A DNA stretch of 64,000 nucleotides from Xylocopa sonorina (Eukaryota; Arthropoda; Insecta; Hymenoptera; Apidae). The first letter of the stretch is position 1, and each line of letters begins with the position of its first letter. The position numbers were made by a program, and so were the translations under genes. The notes beneath the pieces were generated by a model. The model was not told where the DNA came from and did no database searches. It saw only the letters and a program-made list of their open reading frames with translations. Below are positions 23,801-35,651 of the stretch, in pieces. The DNA lies in contig NC_135194.1 in NCBI RefSeq assembly GCF_050948175.1, positions 10,780,033 through 10,844,032 on the forward strand. Direction: 5' to 3'.

Positions 23801-26800
23801 TTACAAAAACCGAGTACGCCGCAAAAATCACAGTACGAGATAAAATCGCCATCTTCATCTCCGCCTCAAAGTGTGTGTAACAGTATGGATGTCGAATCTT
23901 TAGAATCTACATCACCTTCTGAGAAAGGTTCAACAAACCAACAGAACTTTTCATCGCCAACTGACTCTCAAAATGTCGTATCCGAAAGTATTGCCATACA
24001 TGAAAAGGTTATTCATAATCCAGCTGCTACTAAAATCCAACATCAAATACAAGGGAATACTGCGAAAATGTTAGTTATGCTTTCAAGCGGTGAACAAAGA
24101 TTAATTACATTTAATATACCAAATGAAGATTGCACTGTTCAAGATTTATTAGAACAGGTACATCAGTAATTACTACAAGAAGTTGTCTACAAATGGTTAG
24201 CTATATATAAAAATATTTGTATTTTTAGGCAAATATCGTATTTTGTGGAAAGACAAGCGTTTCATTAGTTTCTGATCCTACTCTCGGTATAAATTACATT
24301 GTAGAAGCAGGACCTGGTGCAATTTCATCACACGAGATGAGTGATAACGATAGTTCTCAAGATAATTCTGCCAGTAATTTAGATAACTCTCATAGGTACA
24401 GTTCTTAAAATATGTCTCTATAATTTAAATTTAGACATAAAGTAAAGAAATATTAAAATATTATATTATATGTTTTAGTTCACCAGATGAAAATAGTAAT
24501 CCTGTACAACAAAATGAGGTAAGTACTTTTTTCTTTGTCTGATAGTTTTTAGTAATTCCTTTCATTATAAAAATTTATTTTGGTTTATTTAATTTGCCGC
24601 ATTTTTTTATGTTTTTAATAATAAACATTAACATAAAAATAAACATTAAATATATTTAACTGCTATAATAAAATTAACATTAACAAAAATAACATGCTTA
24701 ATAAGATGTTTAATCAGAATTAAAATTCTAAAAAATAATTTATTCTGAAAATTAACTTAATTCTAATGTACAAAAAATAAAATATATTAATACACATTTC
24801 TTAACAATAACAACAAATTAATAAGTATAATCATAATTTACATAATTATAAAATGTTTGTGAACATTTTTATTAATGTAAAAGAGAAATACTTAATAACA
24901 AAGGGTATAAACATAACATATAATAATACGATTTGTAAAAATACTTCAATGAAACTATAACAAAGTAATCATAATTTGATATAAATAATAGTAGTAGCTT
25001 TAAATAAAAAAGAATGTCCTTATTCTTGTATGTAGAATCACTAACCGACCAATTGTATATGACCTTGTATTCAGTAAGGATGCTTTGTATTCAATACTTT
25101 TAATATGTTTATGTACAGGAACCTATATACATTGAAGGAATGTTGGCTGTTTGTTCTCACTGTGGCTTCAGCTCTATGGACTTCAATCGGTGTCTAAGAT
25201 GCAAAAGAAAATTACCAAAAGATGTAAAGACCATACCAATGACAATGGGCATACAAGAGAAGAAAGAAACAATGATATCTGTTGATGTAAGTATTAGACA
25301 AACTCAGTTTGAATTAGTTAAGTGAAGTACTACTAGGGAGAGGGATTCTACTATAAACTGTTTTTGCGATATAAATTTTCAAGTTTATATCAATAAGTTC
25401 ATTTTTTTAGACTTTTTACAAGAAGAACAACGAAAGAAATTCCTCAGCGAAACTAGAAAAGTTGGAACGAGACGGATCTGTATACAAACGTGGAAGAGGC
25501 AGAGGAAGGGGTGGTTCAAGATCAAGGCCTATTCATAAGGAACCAGGTAGAAAAAACAATTTGATATTATTCAATGTTATCTTGTATAAGTTTGTGTATA
25601 TATTAGATATACGGAGTAAAGTATTTAAAATAAAACATGACAAGATTAATTATTTTAAATATATTATTTCTTATTCAGAATGTTTAACGATCTCTTCTGA
25701 CGAAGAAGAAGAAGGCAAAACTAAAAAATCAGGAGGCTCTAGTAACCATATATCTGTAAGTGAAAGTAATAATTATAGCGAAGAAATGGCGACCATCCTC
25801 GAGAAAGAACCAGTGATCACCAATAATTCTACTCCTAACACAAGTACTGATTATAACATGGACAGTGACGATGCGATGAAAGGTATTTTATAAAATTTGT
25901 TAATTTCAATTCATTAAATTTTAAATATATAATACGATGAATACTATCGAATTTTATATAAAATGATAAATAATTATTTTTTTAGATAATTCTATTTATC
26001 CACCGCATACTTCTATATTGTGTCGGACAGTAAGGATAGGTTCTTATAAATATATTCCTCGGGAGAGAGTAGTAATTTCGCAAAATGGAGTCAGACTTGG
26101 TGTACCTTTATTGGAGGATGGTAATTGTTTTATTAATTACTATATAACGGTAAAAATAATATACATAATAAGAGTATTTGTTTATGCAAAAATATTTATA
26201 TTTATTACAGATAAAACATTTGTAACATTAGACGTTAAGATTCAAGATATAGTTAAAGTACTAATTCATTTTGGTAAAGCAATGCCAGTCCTTTTCTTTT
26301 ATACCTCTACTAATACAGGAGCTATGATTCGCGAACTGTTAGGAATGCAAGATCCGAAAGGACCTTACTACGATCCTGCTGGAAAAGGTACCAGATTTGG
26401 AAGCCATTATAACTTACATCATGAGTGAAACGAAAATGTAAAAATGTTATATTCGTTTTTATTTACAGATCATACGCATAAACGGATAACTTTATTGCCA
26501 GAGAAATTAACGGAGGAATCAAAAATTGTGCTAAAAAATTTGTTTAAGCGAAGACGTTTGTTAGAAGAATTAAGTTCGAAAGAAGCAAATGACATCCTTG
26601 TACGAGCATCCCCTAAAGATGTATGGGATATGTATTGTTGATAAGTATATAGATTGATTATTATCAGTGTCTTAATTATAATTAAATAATTTTTCAGAGT
26701 CTGCAAATTCAAAGTTTATCGAAGAAAGAGAACCAAACGGGAACCACAACCAATTCAAATGCCAATGGTGGTATACAAACGTAGGAAACAAATTTATATA

Positions 26801-29071
26801 TTTCCTTTTTAATTAAAAATGTATTAAATTCTTCATGTGTTTGTAAAATTGTGTGACATTGAATTTGTTATTTTCAGAATAACTGTATATCCCCCACCGC
26901 CTGCAAAAGGTGGTATAGCTATTAATACTGAGGATTATTTGTGTCTCGGAGAAGATCAATTTTTGAACGATGTAATTATAGACTTCTATCTAAAATATTT
27001 AACGTTGGAAGTTTTATCAGAATCTGATCAACGAAGAACTCATGTATTTAGTTCGTATTTTTATAAACGATTGACAAGTCCGCATACTCAAGCAGTTGAA
27101 AGTAACGTGCCCCCGTCACCCGCTGCCAAGAGACACGCAAGAGTACAAAAATGGACGAAAAATGTTAACATATTCGAAAAAGATTTTATTATAATTCCTA
27201 TAAATGAACAGTAAGCAGTTTTTACTTGGTCTTTTTTTGCATTGTTATTTAAAGAAGGTGGCTTCAAAATACATTTATTTTGTGTACAAAAATGTTGTAG
27301 CGCTCATTGGTTTCTGGCTATTATTTGTTTTCCTGGACTGGTGGGTGAAGTTTTTACGCAACGTAAACGATCTGAAGAAAACAATGTTCGTAAGACTGTG
27401 CAAAAAAGTAAAAAACTGAAAGAAGTAAAACTTCAAGTTGTAACAATTGGAACTACAATTTATTCACCAGTGACAACTACTATAACTATAGATCAAGGTG
27501 ACGATGGTTCAGAAAGAGATGAAGCCGAAGGAGATGATGAAGAAATGGAAATGGACAGCGATGATGATGTAAGTTCGTTATGATCTATGTAAATTATAAT
27601 CGTATACCACTATATAAAATGTGAACTTTTGCGCAAATGTGTACAAGTTAATTACAAACTATGAAACGTTATATATCGGTGATCGCTTTTAATTTTAAGG
27701 ATGAGCAGGAAACTGCAGAAGAAAAAAGTTTATCTCCGAAAACGGAACAAAACGTGCCACAGAAAGAAGATACTGTTAAAGTGTAAGTATTTGTACACGT
27801 TTCTAAACGAATTGTTTTGCCTTAAGCACGATATGTAATTTGTATGTATTTTGATTCTACTTCTTTTATAGACCTTGCATATTAATATTTGATTCTCTGG
27901 CGGGTGCAAGTAGAGCGCGTGTAGTAGCTACGTTAAGGGATTACTTAAGTTGTGAGTATGTTGCAAAGATGGGAAGTGAAAAAATATTTTCAAAGGATAC
28001 CATTAAAGGGGCATCGTTAAAAGTTCCTCAGCAATCAAATTTTACTGATTGCGGATTATACGTGTTGCAATATGTGGAAAGCTTCTTTAAAGTAAGTTCA
28101 TTTTTCATACTTTTATATTGCTTATATATTTACATATACATTGCCCAAGAGAATACGACAAACGATCTTCCCATCTGTGACATGGCGATCTGATCACATT
28201 TGAAATATGATTGCAATACTACAGTTTGTAGCGCAAAGAACTTGTCACAGATAGTAATGCCGTTTATCGTACTGATTCTCAGTAGCCAAAAGTGAAGTCA
28301 GTAGACATTCTACTCGGTGGTCTACGTAACGAAAAATGTTCTACGGTGAAAGAATGTTTGGTAATAAATATTTATTCTAGAATCCGATTAAAGATTATAC
28401 TTTGCCGATAAAGACATTAAAAAATTGGTTTGAAGAGATTGTGGTAACAAGAAAAAGGGAAGAATTATCGAAACTGCTAATTAAGTTAATGAATGCAACC
28501 AAAGGAGACAAAAATATTACAATACCCGTTGTGAACTTTCCTACACAAGATGGTAAACTAAAACCTAAGGCTGAAAATAACGTAGACATAAAATCTATAA
28601 AAACAGATGTAGAAGGTAAAAAAAAGTCTACGTCAGATGGAGAAAATCGTATTAGTAATAATATGCCAAATCAAACGGAAAGTACTGACTCGTCTACAGA
28701 AATAATTAGTAGAACTACGTACCAGATCATTCCTTACACTCCGTGTACAATCTCTAGTTCATCTGAAAGCAATTCAACAGAAATGTTGACTGAAACTAAA
28801 ACACCTCATTCAAGGTAAATGAACATATTTTTTTTTTTTTGTTAAAATGTGGAGTATATATTACTATATATTATACGTGAAATAAGCCTATGTAATATAG
28901 CCTAAATGTAACGATTTTATTACAATTAATTCCTATTTCAGATCGTCAAGCGAAACAATGTCCTATTTAAAATCGAAACGAATTCCCAGGTTAATGTTAA
29001 GAACAGAGAATCAAGATGACTCTCAGATGGCCAAAAAGCACAAAGGAGAGTCATTTGATTCTTGTAAATAA
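20801..29071 (+). CDS. SENP7: SENP6/7-like SUMO protease (Ulp2 branch; velo-type)
   Basis: Large C48 protease of the Ulp2/SENP6-SENP7 branch (velo in Drosophila), expected to trim poly-SUMO chains in the nucleus. Nineteen in-phase exons give 1389 residues: 20801-21042, 22810-22928, 22997-23160, 23243-24157, 24229-24395, 24479-24518, 25119-25286, 25411-25546, 25679-25882, 25986-26120, 26211-26387, 26469-26620, 26698-26780, 26878-27210, 27301-27568, 27700-27782, 27872-28091, 28381-28814 and 28942-29071. The N-terminal half is disordered and Q/S/T-rich. A paired CxxC motif (561/564, 574/577) and an RG-rich run follow. Residues about 719-873 form a conserved, probably PH-like, module. The split protease domain starts at EDQFLNDVIIDFYLKYL. 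His1014, Asp1136 and Cys1189 form the catalytic triad, with Gln1183 before it; an acidic insertion separates His from Asp, as in SENP6/7. The ATG at 20801 is the first in frame. Confidence 0.93.
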
Positions 29072-30474
29072 ATGTTACTTTCTTTTTTATAATGATAAAA
29101 TTAGCCCACATTCAAAAACAAACATGAAATCATTTACTTATGTAATAAATGTAGTTAATACTTCATAAAACAAATAAAAACATCCAATCATAACAGTATA
29201 CGTTGAAATTTCAATTTGTTTTGTACTATTCTAACAAATGAAAAAGTTATGTTATTATGTTCTTGCGTTCTTACATATACTTTAAATCTGTTCTCGAATG
29301 TAGGCAACGATTGCTTTTAATGTAACTGCTGATTGCTTAAGCGTTTAATGCGTGCTTCCTTTCTACAACCATTCGTTTCATTATAATGCAAGTCAACCAA
29401 CTCTGTAAAGCATACTATCGCCGCTATTCTAAATCGTTTGAAAGCAGGTAAATGTTACAGATTTAAAACTTACAAGAATCTTATTTAATTATTAATTGAA
29501 ATCAGATTATTTTCGTATGATTGTAAGAATGAACCGAAGTTTTGTGGCATTTATTCATATATATATTTACCTTTGCAAACACGATGTTGCGTTCTTTGAC
29601 CTCTGAAATGTAAAGCAAAATAATGATACCATGATTTATATAAATATAAATCAGCCGAACAGGTGTTGTTTAATTAGTTATAATAATCGTATACTTATAA
29701 CGTAATTATGGCGTTCATAATCATGAAAAAACAATTGAATGTTATCCTGCGTATCGTATCAAAATTATATTGATAAATAGTCGATATCTAACGCGATGTT
29801 GATGACCAAGGAGGTAATTTGGGAAACTAAGTTATTTAAAGCCACGCGACATATTCATGCCTATGTATATATTCAATTACACTCAGTTGTTTTAAATAAC
29901 TGCTAAGTAAAATCTTGCAGTGTGCGAGAGTAAGGAAAGGCTCGAGAAAATAGCGTGTATAAGTAGTCCGTCAACGTTTCTCTGAAAAGAAATGACAACA
30001 GCATATGCGATTCGATGATAGACACGTAAGTTTACGTTATATTTCACGCGTCACAATAATCATTTGAAACCATAGTTCTATTCAGTTGCATAACAGCCTC
30101 GTTTTAGCTTTCCGTTACCTGCATTCTGTACCTACATTGTGACAATAATATATGATGATTTACATGCTTAAAGTTAACTGTATTTCGGTACTACTTTGTT
30201 CTTTTTTTTCACTTAAAAGTATAACAATACACAAACATGTATTTCGTTGCTATGAGCCATTGCAATTAAAGCGAAAGAATAATTGATAATTTAGAAAGAA
30301 AAGAACACGATAGATTAATCTCAACTTTTTTTTATCGCATGGTCCAAGAAGTGCTAAAAGCAGATAGTGTTATGATTTCTTCATCAAACATGGCAAATGT
30401 TTATTCGAGGTTCCGTTAATTTTTTAGTTTCCATCTAGTAGTACCATTGGGCTTGAAAGTATACAATCAACACC
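29072..30474. other. Intergenic region between the SENP6/7-like gene and the aquaporin
   Basis: AT-rich. It holds the protease 3' UTR (AATAAA at about 29144 and 29174) and the presumed aquaporin promoter and 5' UTR. No coding frame or clear repeat is seen. Confidence 0.4.
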
Positions 30475-31911
30475 ATGGCTGCAACAATAATTGCCTTAGC
30501 TGTCTCTACATTGTACATTGTTCTTACAAGTCTCATAGCTTATTGGATGAGAAGATACACCAACTATTACATACGGGATCCATTTATAAGGTCCCTATTT
30601 TTAGAAGGCATTGCTACCGGTGAACTTTGCGGAGCATGCTTCGAATTGATAATAAGTAAGTTTAAAGAACGTATTAACTTTTGGTTGCTCGCGACCGAGG
30701 TCGCGGTGGCCTCGAAAAACAGCGTTTGTCGTACAATTGAACGCTCAGGCTTGAAACGAATTCTAATCGAATAATCTTGCATTATTTTAGTTCACCAGTT
30801 GAATTACATTTTGTTGTACACAGTGAAGCCCCGATTATCAAAAATGCAATTATTCGTATAACATGTGCTACATTCGTTTCGGATAATCGAGGTTTCACTG
30901 GCAATTACTCGCGATGCAAGCACGCTTTGGGCAAATAGATTAACGAACGTATCGCAGGAATGTTATATTTTCCCGGTAGAAATAGCTTGAATTTCATTTG
31001 TGAAAAACATAATGAACCTTAGTTGCGGAAAATTGGGGTGTCTCTATGTATGGCGTGTATTTATTCGTGCTGACGATTTGGTGGTCCCTGAACTGGGGTG
31101 ACGCGACCGCTTGCCCGTACACGCACCTCGAGGACTTTGTGGAAGGAACGAAGACGGCTCGCGACGCCTTCCTCTTGATTTGGGCCGAGCTTGTCGGCGG
31201 CCTCTTCGTTTTTAGATACGTCCAGTTACTTTGGGCCCTCGAAATTGTTTCGACCCACAAGAACAAAGCGTTCGAGGATTGCACTACTGATCTGCAGGTA
31301 AGCGTAATCTCTCTTCTCGCAATTAAACGCAATGTAATTGTTTCTTCTTCTATTTTTAAGGTGCCTGTAATATTCGGAGCGTTTATCGAATGCGTGGCTA
31401 CTTGCATATACAGGGTAGTTTCCCGTGGATTAAGCGAGATAAATGCTAGGTTCAGCGTCATTCTCGACTCCTTCATTGGAACAACATTAGTAATCGCAGG
31501 TTTGTTCAATTTAAACTGGAAATCATTTCATGAAGGATATTGGTATATGGTGTATGTGTGAATTTATTTATTTTCTTTACAAGTGTAGAGTAAAAGTATA
31601 GTGAAAACGTCGTGGACGCACGCGACGTTACGGCACGAATGAAATTTTTTATTTAAGCGCGAAGAATCGACATTGTTCGCGATGAAGGCTCGTTTATTTT
31701 CACGTTGATTTCAGCGTTTGATTATTCTGGCGGCTACTTTAATCCCGCCTTGGCCACCGCCTTGAAGTACGGATGTTTGGGGACGTCCTTTATGGAACAC
31801 GTGATAGTCTATTGGGTTGGTGCATGCTCGGGATCCATCGCCTCTTTACGAGTTTATAGGCTGCCGCTTATTCAGAGATACGTGGAACAGTTTAAGGAAA
31901 AGACATTTTAA
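30475..31911 (+). CDS. Aqp12L: AQP12-like (unorthodox) aquaporin
   Basis: Membrane channel of the AQP11/12-type superaquaporins; in insects this group is thought to act on intracellular membranes, and its substrate is unsettled. Four exons: 30475-30655, 31023-31297, 31361-31499 and 31715-31911, in phase, 263 residues. The first pore motif is CPY (residues 91-93 in ATACPYTHLED) instead of NPA; the second is a canonical NPA (208-210) in SGGYFNPALATALKYGC. Hydrophobic spans include residues 5-24, 43-61, 70-84, 108-126 and the third and fourth exon helices, consistent with six membrane passes. The ATG context ACACCATGG is near-ideal. The first intron carries an 80-bp inverted-repeat element. AATAAA lies at about 32382. 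It could be called Aqp11-like in other schemes. Confidence 0.88.
30821..30900. mobile_element. 80-bp MITE-like inverted repeat (pogo/Tigger-like ends)
   Basis: The left end CAGTGAAGCCCCGATTATC and the right end, read on the other strand, CAGTGAAACCTCGATTATCC match at most positions. Ends reading CAGTGAAACCTCGATTA are typical of pogo/Tigger-type DNA elements and their short non-autonomous copies. It lies in the first intron of the aquaporin. A TA target duplication is not evident at the borders. Confidence 0.65.
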
Positions 31912-32927
31912 AGCCGGGTAGCTGTTCGTGTTTGTTGGTCTTGTGTTCGCACGACTCTTTTCCCTTTGTTTGTTTAACTTACTCCACGTTTTCTGTCCGT
32001 GTTATGTCCCACCGGAGTGTGTAGCGTATACGCAAGTTTATACCCCGTACCCGCTACTCGGAATGCTCAAAATTCACGTTTGCGCACAAATGATTTCTCA
32101 TAAGCAGTCACCTACTTTGCACGTTTACGAACCAGAAGTGTTTTCTGGGATTCTAGGCTGATAATTGCATCGGCAGTTCGAACGAAGAAGCCACGGAAAC
32201 ATCGCGTATATCTTCGCTAAGGAAAGAAGAAAACCAATCAAAGTAATTTGTAGCCTTTTTTCAGCTGTTCTTCTTTTTCATCGAATTGCCGATTCAATTG
32301 TGGCGCAAGAATTTTAGTTCAAATTTAAAATAGGTAGTGAGCGATGTGTATACTTTATATAGGCATATTACAATTGTACAAGGAAATAAATATATTCTGA
32401 ATCTATTGGAGATATTATGAATTTTAATATTTCAACGAAAGCCAATTTGTTCTAATTCTTAAACAGTTTGTTCAAACGCTGTTTTATAAACATTTATAAC
32501 GCACAAATAAATCAATTCGTAATTGTAACAATTGTTATAGTGTTCTCAAAATATATAGTATTTTAAAAGTTAATATTTGCAATTGGTCAAAAAATATGAT
32601 ATAAATCAATCTATTGATAAAAAAAGAATTGATTTCATGAAAATATCGAATCAAAATGGTATCTCTACTGAACTCCGTACAGGTATAGTCAATCTTTTCC
32701 TCCAGAGATCTTGTAGTGAACTTTGAATTTCGAACTTTTTTTGAATTCCGCGCGCTGTGTAGACACTGCGCAGTTGGTTCTTCATATCTGTTTATATCCG
32801 CAGAGTGTTTCAATGTTTCGCATTGTATGGCTTGGGTGAACAACATAAAAATAAAACTTAATACACAGCAGGAAGATTTTAGAAAGAATTACCAATTTTA
32901 GTGAAGAAACCGGGATTATTTTTGAAA
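31912..32927. other. Aquaporin 3' UTR and upstream region of the SENP6/7-derived copy
   Basis: 31912 to about 32400 is the likely aquaporin 3' UTR. An open frame at 31928-32161 lies inside it and has no recognised domain. 32400-32927 is AT-rich and should hold the promoter and 5' UTR of the short gene at 32928. Confidence 0.4.
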
Positions 32928-33781
32928 ATGGACCAGTCCGAAGTAGATGCCGATTATGCCGAGAGTGAAGGTACTATTTTGGAGATTCTATAGAATACAC
33001 TCATGCATGTCTCTTCAGTTTGGCTATATCTAATATAACGTTTGAATAATAATTATAATATAATGTTCAACCAGTATAAATTGTTATAATCTTCGATTTT
33101 ATGTGCAGTGGAAAATACATATTATTTCCAGATACTTTTGTCCCTTGTCCACACACATTTCTATCATGTCGGTCAATAAGGATAGGTTCCTATAAATATC
33201 TTCCTAAGGAGAAGATATTAATCTCACAAACTGGAATAAGGCTTGATGTACCTTCGTTGGGAAATGGTACTTATTTTATCAATTATATATGTACATTACA
33301 TAACTTATAATAACAGATATATATTTTATGTGAAGATATACATATTTATTACAGATACAACGATTGTATCATTAGACATTAATATTGAAGATATAGTAAA
33401 AATATTAGCTCATTTTGGTAAACCGATACCGGTGATTTTCTTTTATACGACTCCTGATAGCGGAGCTATGATTCGTGAATTGTTAGGAATGCAAGATCCA
33501 AATGGACCTTATTATGATCCTGCTGGAAAAGGTGTGGAAGAGTATATATTAATATTTAAGACATTTAATAATACATGTCGTAAATAAAATGAAAGCATAA
33601 GAATTTTATGTTCATCTTTTTTACAGAATATGCACAGAAACAGATAACTTTGCTACCTGATAAATTGACAAATGAATCGAAAATTGTGATTAAATACTTG
33701 TTTAGGCCAAGAGGTGTTATAGAAGAACTAACTTTAAAAAGTGCGAATGATATTCTTATACAATCGGCACATAAAAGTTGA
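32928..33781 (+). CDS. Partial duplicate of the SENP6/7-like gene: stand-alone pre-catalytic (PH-like) module
   Basis: Four exons, 32928-32970, 33132-33266, 33355-33531 and 33627-33781, splice in phase to 169 residues. Exons 2-4 match exons 10-12 of the protease gene 7 kb upstream, with the same phases and identical lengths for the first two (135 and 177 nt). By eye, 43 of 59 residues in the 177-nt exon are identical, including GAMIRELLGMQDP and GPYYDPAGK, and most changes are conservative. Exon 1 encodes a short acidic start, MDQSEVDADYAESE. The protease domain is absent, so no SUMO cleavage is possible. Kept introns argue for a DNA-level duplication, not a retrocopy, and the open frame argues against simple decay. 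It may be a regulatory decoy or SUMO/chromatin adaptor (inference), or a young pseudogene without stops. A relic of parental exon 13 follows at about 33808-33869. Confidence 0.65.
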
Positions 33782-33807
33782 ATCAAACATCATAACTAGA
33801 ATTAATC

Positions 33808-33869
33808 TTTTCCCAGTGTTGAAATCTCAAAAGAGGAGAAAGAACCAAATAAGGATAGCAACTAAGTAA
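33808..33869 (+). pseudogene. Relic or optional last exon matching exon 13 of the SENP6/7-like gene
   Basis: After an acceptor-like TTTTCCCAG, the sequence aligns with the parental exon 13 around GAGAAAGAACCAAA. If the weak donor GTTGAA at 33777 were used, the frame would stay open and add a basic tail including KSQKRRKNQ before a stop at 33867-33869. Otherwise the TGA at 33779 ends the protein and this segment is non-coding. Confidence 0.35.
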
Positions 33870-35651
33870 CTCTAATGTTGACAGTGGTTACAGCTTTATA
33901 ATTCCAAGATTACATAAGGAACTGAAAATTAAAGTGATATATAAAATATTAACAATATAAAATATTTTACCAAAATGTTATTATTAACTCAATGATTAAA
34001 AGGAGTTTACTTTTTGTATTGTTCTACTTTTTTTTCACTTCTTTCTTGATTTACATTACTATGATTGCCAACCCTAGGAGTACTAAGGAATAATATGAAT
34101 TTTGTACATGCGCAGACTTATTCACAATATAAAGTTTACAAAACTGAAAACCATGTAGTTCACAAATTTTATAAGAGTGTTGCCGGGTTGTATATTTCAA
34201 TAGTTTTATTGTAAGTTCTTGTATATTTCAGTAGTTTAATCGTAATTTAATTGATATTTCCCGCTTTAGAGGTAAGAGAGAGAGAGATACATACGACAGC
34301 TATAGGAAAGAGTGAGACAGATGCTGTTGACCCTACTCTAGAACCCGTGGCGTCATCTCTTCGAAAAGTGCTCAAACTGCTCGCATACAATTATCGACAG
34401 TGAAGTAAACTACTCAAGAACTACTAGCGCCATCTCTACGGAAAGTATTGAAACTATTGCTCGACTAGTTTCAGTATTTCTCCAAGAGATGGCGCTATTT
34501 TTATTTGGTATTTCATTTATTTGGGATTATAGTATCTTGGGACGTCATCGTGGTACGCTGGTGCTTTTTAAAGTCTTACGTGATTTGCTGTGTTGTCTGG
34601 GGAGAAATTAGGTTTAGTGTAGTGATCTAGTGTAGTGTTGTCTAGTGTAGATTATACCCTATTCAGGGTGGCGTACTATTAGGCTGTTTAAAATATGTAA
34701 AAGACTTGGTTCGTAAGACGGACGCCTGTAATCTAATAATTTTGAGGACTTCTGACTATTGATATTTTTGTAGACTTTTAATAGTTTAGACTTCTAGATT
34801 ATTAATAAATAGCTAACATATTTAAACTCTAAGTAATTATCCAGTAAACATAACGCTGGTACAGTGTCGCAATTGTCCTGCAGACCGATCATAACAATCT
34901 GTGACCGGAAATGCCAACGAAAATATAAAGGGTAGCATACGCATGGTACTATTTATGTGGTGTAATGTGTTGAACAACTGTAGAACGTAATTGCAGAAAA
35001 TTTTAATTTATGAATATTTTTTTATGAAATATACTATCACTCTCTATCTCTAGCTACTAGAAAAATTAATTTTAATACATTTTTGTACTGTATTCAACAC
35101 AAATCGCTCGTAGATTTGTCAGAAATAGAAACGTCTACGTAACTGCACCATACCTATAATTAAATCGCCTTAGCGGTACAGACTGTTGTGGTTTTAAAGT
35201 TATCAGAGTTTTAATGCAGCAATTTCACTAGTTTTTATAACTTCAATTCTTTATTTCTTGTTTAGTTCGCATATAAAAATTAAAAGATTAATACAGGTAT
35301 ACTGAGTTTAAAGAAAAATGTGCTGTTACTTTGTTTAATTCTTGTTCGATTGCTTCTGTACTCTGGTTCTTCTCAGGTACGTGTAACAGGTTTTTTGTAT
35401 ACTTAAAAACTATTTGAATTACGAATAATTATGTTTTTTTGTACAGTCCTTTTTACTAAATTTTAAGTAGACTTTCAAATATTTTTCGTGTCACTTTATT
35501 TACTTAATAAAGTATCGACTACTTGTATTAATTTTACCATAATAAATTGCAAACGTACAGTAGTTTGTGTATAAAAGGTCGACGTACATGTAATATATAG
35601 AAAATAAAGATTCTAAACTAACAATTATAAACATTTAGAAATCGATGAGAT
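33870..35651. other. Intergenic region with a hairpin repeat
   Basis: Mostly AT-rich and non-coding. It contains a GA-rich stretch at about 34273-34286, the inverted repeat at 34426-34496, and a short local repeat of CTAGTGTAGTG near 34625-34650. The right part should hold the SMYD promoter and 5' UTR. Confidence 0.4.
34347..34496. repeat. Inverted and direct copies of a GCGCCATCTCT repeat
   Basis: Arms 34426-34455 and 34467-34496 are inverted copies with 24 of 30 positions complementary, beginning AGCGCCATCTCT and ending TGAAACT; the 11-nt loop would give a hairpin. A degenerate direct copy lies at 34347-34378 (GTGGCGTCATCTCTTCG). Another AGCGCCATCTCT stands alone at 58158-58169. Confidence 0.7.

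Noticed and set aside
30994..31509. 171-codon minus frame opposite the aquaporin
   Set aside because: Antisense shadow of aquaporin exons 2-3, which carry the CPY motif and splice in phase.
31928..32161. 77-codon frame just after the aquaporin stop
   Set aside because: Lies in the aquaporin 3' UTR and has no domain or initiation context of note.
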